NCBI RefSeq assembly: GCF_003634585.1
Contig: NZ_RBLG01000001.1
Span: 744,001-808,000 of the forward strand
Source of the DNA: Gillisia mitskevichiae
GTDB taxonomy: Bacteria; Bacteroidota; Bacteroidia; Flavobacteriales; Flavobacteriaceae
Reading direction: 5' to 3'
DNA length: 64,000 nucleotides
The notes under the pieces were generated by a model. It was not told the origin of the DNA and made no database searches. It was given only the letters and a program-made list of their open reading frames with translations. A program made the translations under genes and the position numbers. Positions 63,540 through 64,000 of this stretch are shown here, in pieces (position 1 is the stretch's first letter; each line of letters opens with the position of its first letter).

Positions 63540-63686
63540 AGCTGTCTAAAATATTGTGATTTCAATAATTAAAAAGATAAAATTTAGAGATCAAGGAAGG
63601 TTATATGCTTAGAAATCAATACCTCCTATTATTATAAACTAATCTCTTTTTTATCTTTCACTAAGAAATATTTATTTTAGACAGCT
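63540..63686. repeat. MITE-like element with 14-bp terminal inverted repeats
   Basis: AGCTGTCTAAAATA (63540-63553) and TATTTTAGACAGCT (63673-63686) are perfect inverted ends. Inside, AAAGATAAAA (63573-63582) faces TTTTATCTTT (63650-63659), and AGAGAT faces ATCTCT. The unit is 147 bp, has no ORF, and shows no evident target duplication. It lies between the converging MBL gene and the right-edge gene, so it may also act as a terminator. Confidence 0.6.
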
Positions 63687-63698
63687 ACAAACTAATTA

Positions 63699-63989
63699 TT
63701 AACCTTTTTCTTTTGGTTTAAAGACCAAAAAAACTGGTTTGCCAATCACACCAGCATGCGTCATTGCTTCCTTTAATTTATTATCATTTACAAAAGTTTG
63801 ATAATCTTGTAAATTATCCCATTGGTTCATTACATAGATCCATTTAGAATCTCCATTAATTGTACCTACCTCATAGCTTAACTCTTTAAACTCTTTTCTG
63901 GTTCTTTCAAAATCATCAAAAACGTGTTTCCATTTATCGTAATCTTCAACTTCATGATAGATAATCCCAGTAATTTTTTTATCAATCAA
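63699..63989 (-). CDS. Small ABM-like (antibiotic biosynthesis monooxygenase fold) protein, 5' end uncertain
   Basis: This 96-residue frame opens at TTG 63989, but no ATG lies before the window edge and the frame stays open to it. The true start may therefore be outside. IIYHEVEDYDKWKHVFDDFE is the typical first strand-helix of small dimeric alpha-beta barrel proteins, and WIYVMNQWDNLQDYQTFVND the second. KEAMTHAGVIGKPVFLVFKP ends the fold. These include monooxygenases and stress-responsive proteins of unclear role. The activity here is unknown. Confidence 0.75.
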   Translation of the reverse strand: MIDKKITGIIYHEVEDYDKWKHVFDDFERTRKEFKELSYEVGTINGDSKWIYVMNQWDNLQDYQTFVNDNKLKEAMTHAGVIGKPVFLVFKPKEKG

Positions 63990-64000
63990 GTTAGTGCCTT

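Overview
The window looks like a chromosomal segment from a member of the Bacteroidota, most likely family Flavobacteriaceae. It is A+T-rich. Several genes follow -7 boxes of the Bacteroidota form TAnnTTTG. It carries family-typical genes: DUF4286, an OlsF-like bifunctional acyltransferase, the Exo-Lig-Lhr-MPE repair cassette, and PP_1105-type ATP-dependent DNA ligase. I cannot fix the genus. No rRNA, tRNA, CRISPR array, prophage or intact insertion sequence was seen.

Region 1 (1-8955, all minus strand) is a molybdenum-hydroxylase island. Reading in the direction of transcription, a PaoABC/YagTSR-like three-subunit enzyme (Tat-exported 2Fe-2S subunit, FAD plus 4Fe-4S subunit, molybdopterin subunit) ends at a terminator. 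An IorA/IorB-like two-subunit enzyme follows, with a stand-alone ModE-type HTH protein. After another terminator come a NifS-like cysteine desulfurase and an XdhC family protein (cut by the window edge) that overlap by ATGA. The last two are the expected machinery for sulfurating and inserting the cofactor. AT-rich inverted repeats precede both enzyme operons.

Region 2 (9-14.7 kb) holds a decayed small reading frame, a small membrane-anchored protein, a prokaryotic ionotropic-glutamate-receptor-like K+ channel, a DUF808 protein and a VWA (YfbK-type) protein.

Region 3 (14.7-27.2 kb, plus strand) is housekeeping: prs, rplY, pth, ribF, a vitamin K-dependent gamma-carboxylase homologue, serS, a TPR protein, DUF4286, rsmA, mgtE, a cupin, a D-2-hydroxyacid dehydrogenase and a VOC protein. 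Region 4 (27.3-34 kb) has an NAD(P)-binding protein, an OlsF-like acyltransferase, aspartate kinase, two paralogous GNATs, fbp and a TerB-like protein.

Region 5 (34.1-41.8 kb) is the DNA repair cassette of exonuclease, ATP-dependent ligase, Lhr-type helicase and metallophosphoesterase. It is split between ligase and helicase by a secreted CotH-like protein on the opposite strand and a bestrophin-like membrane protein. Region 6 (41.8-50 kb) has a TspO/MBR protein, a disulfide oxidoreductase, mfd with an apparently leaderless promoter, a frameshifted secreted protein gene, a hypothetical secreted protein, YraN and a lipoprotein.

Region 7 (50-64 kb) has metG, a GIY-YIG protein gene flanked by palindromic repeats, a histone-deacetylase family protein, acs, ssb (behind a 10-bp-phased repeat), a GNAT, a CPA2 antiporter, a pentapeptide protein, an S9 peptidase, a thioesterase, a secreted MBL hydrolase, a MITE-like inverted repeat and a small monooxygenase-like protein at the right edge. 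The features most worth following up are the gamma-carboxylase homologue, the glutamate-receptor-like channel, the interrupted repair cassette, the repeat-flanked GIY-YIG gene and the phased repeat before ssb.
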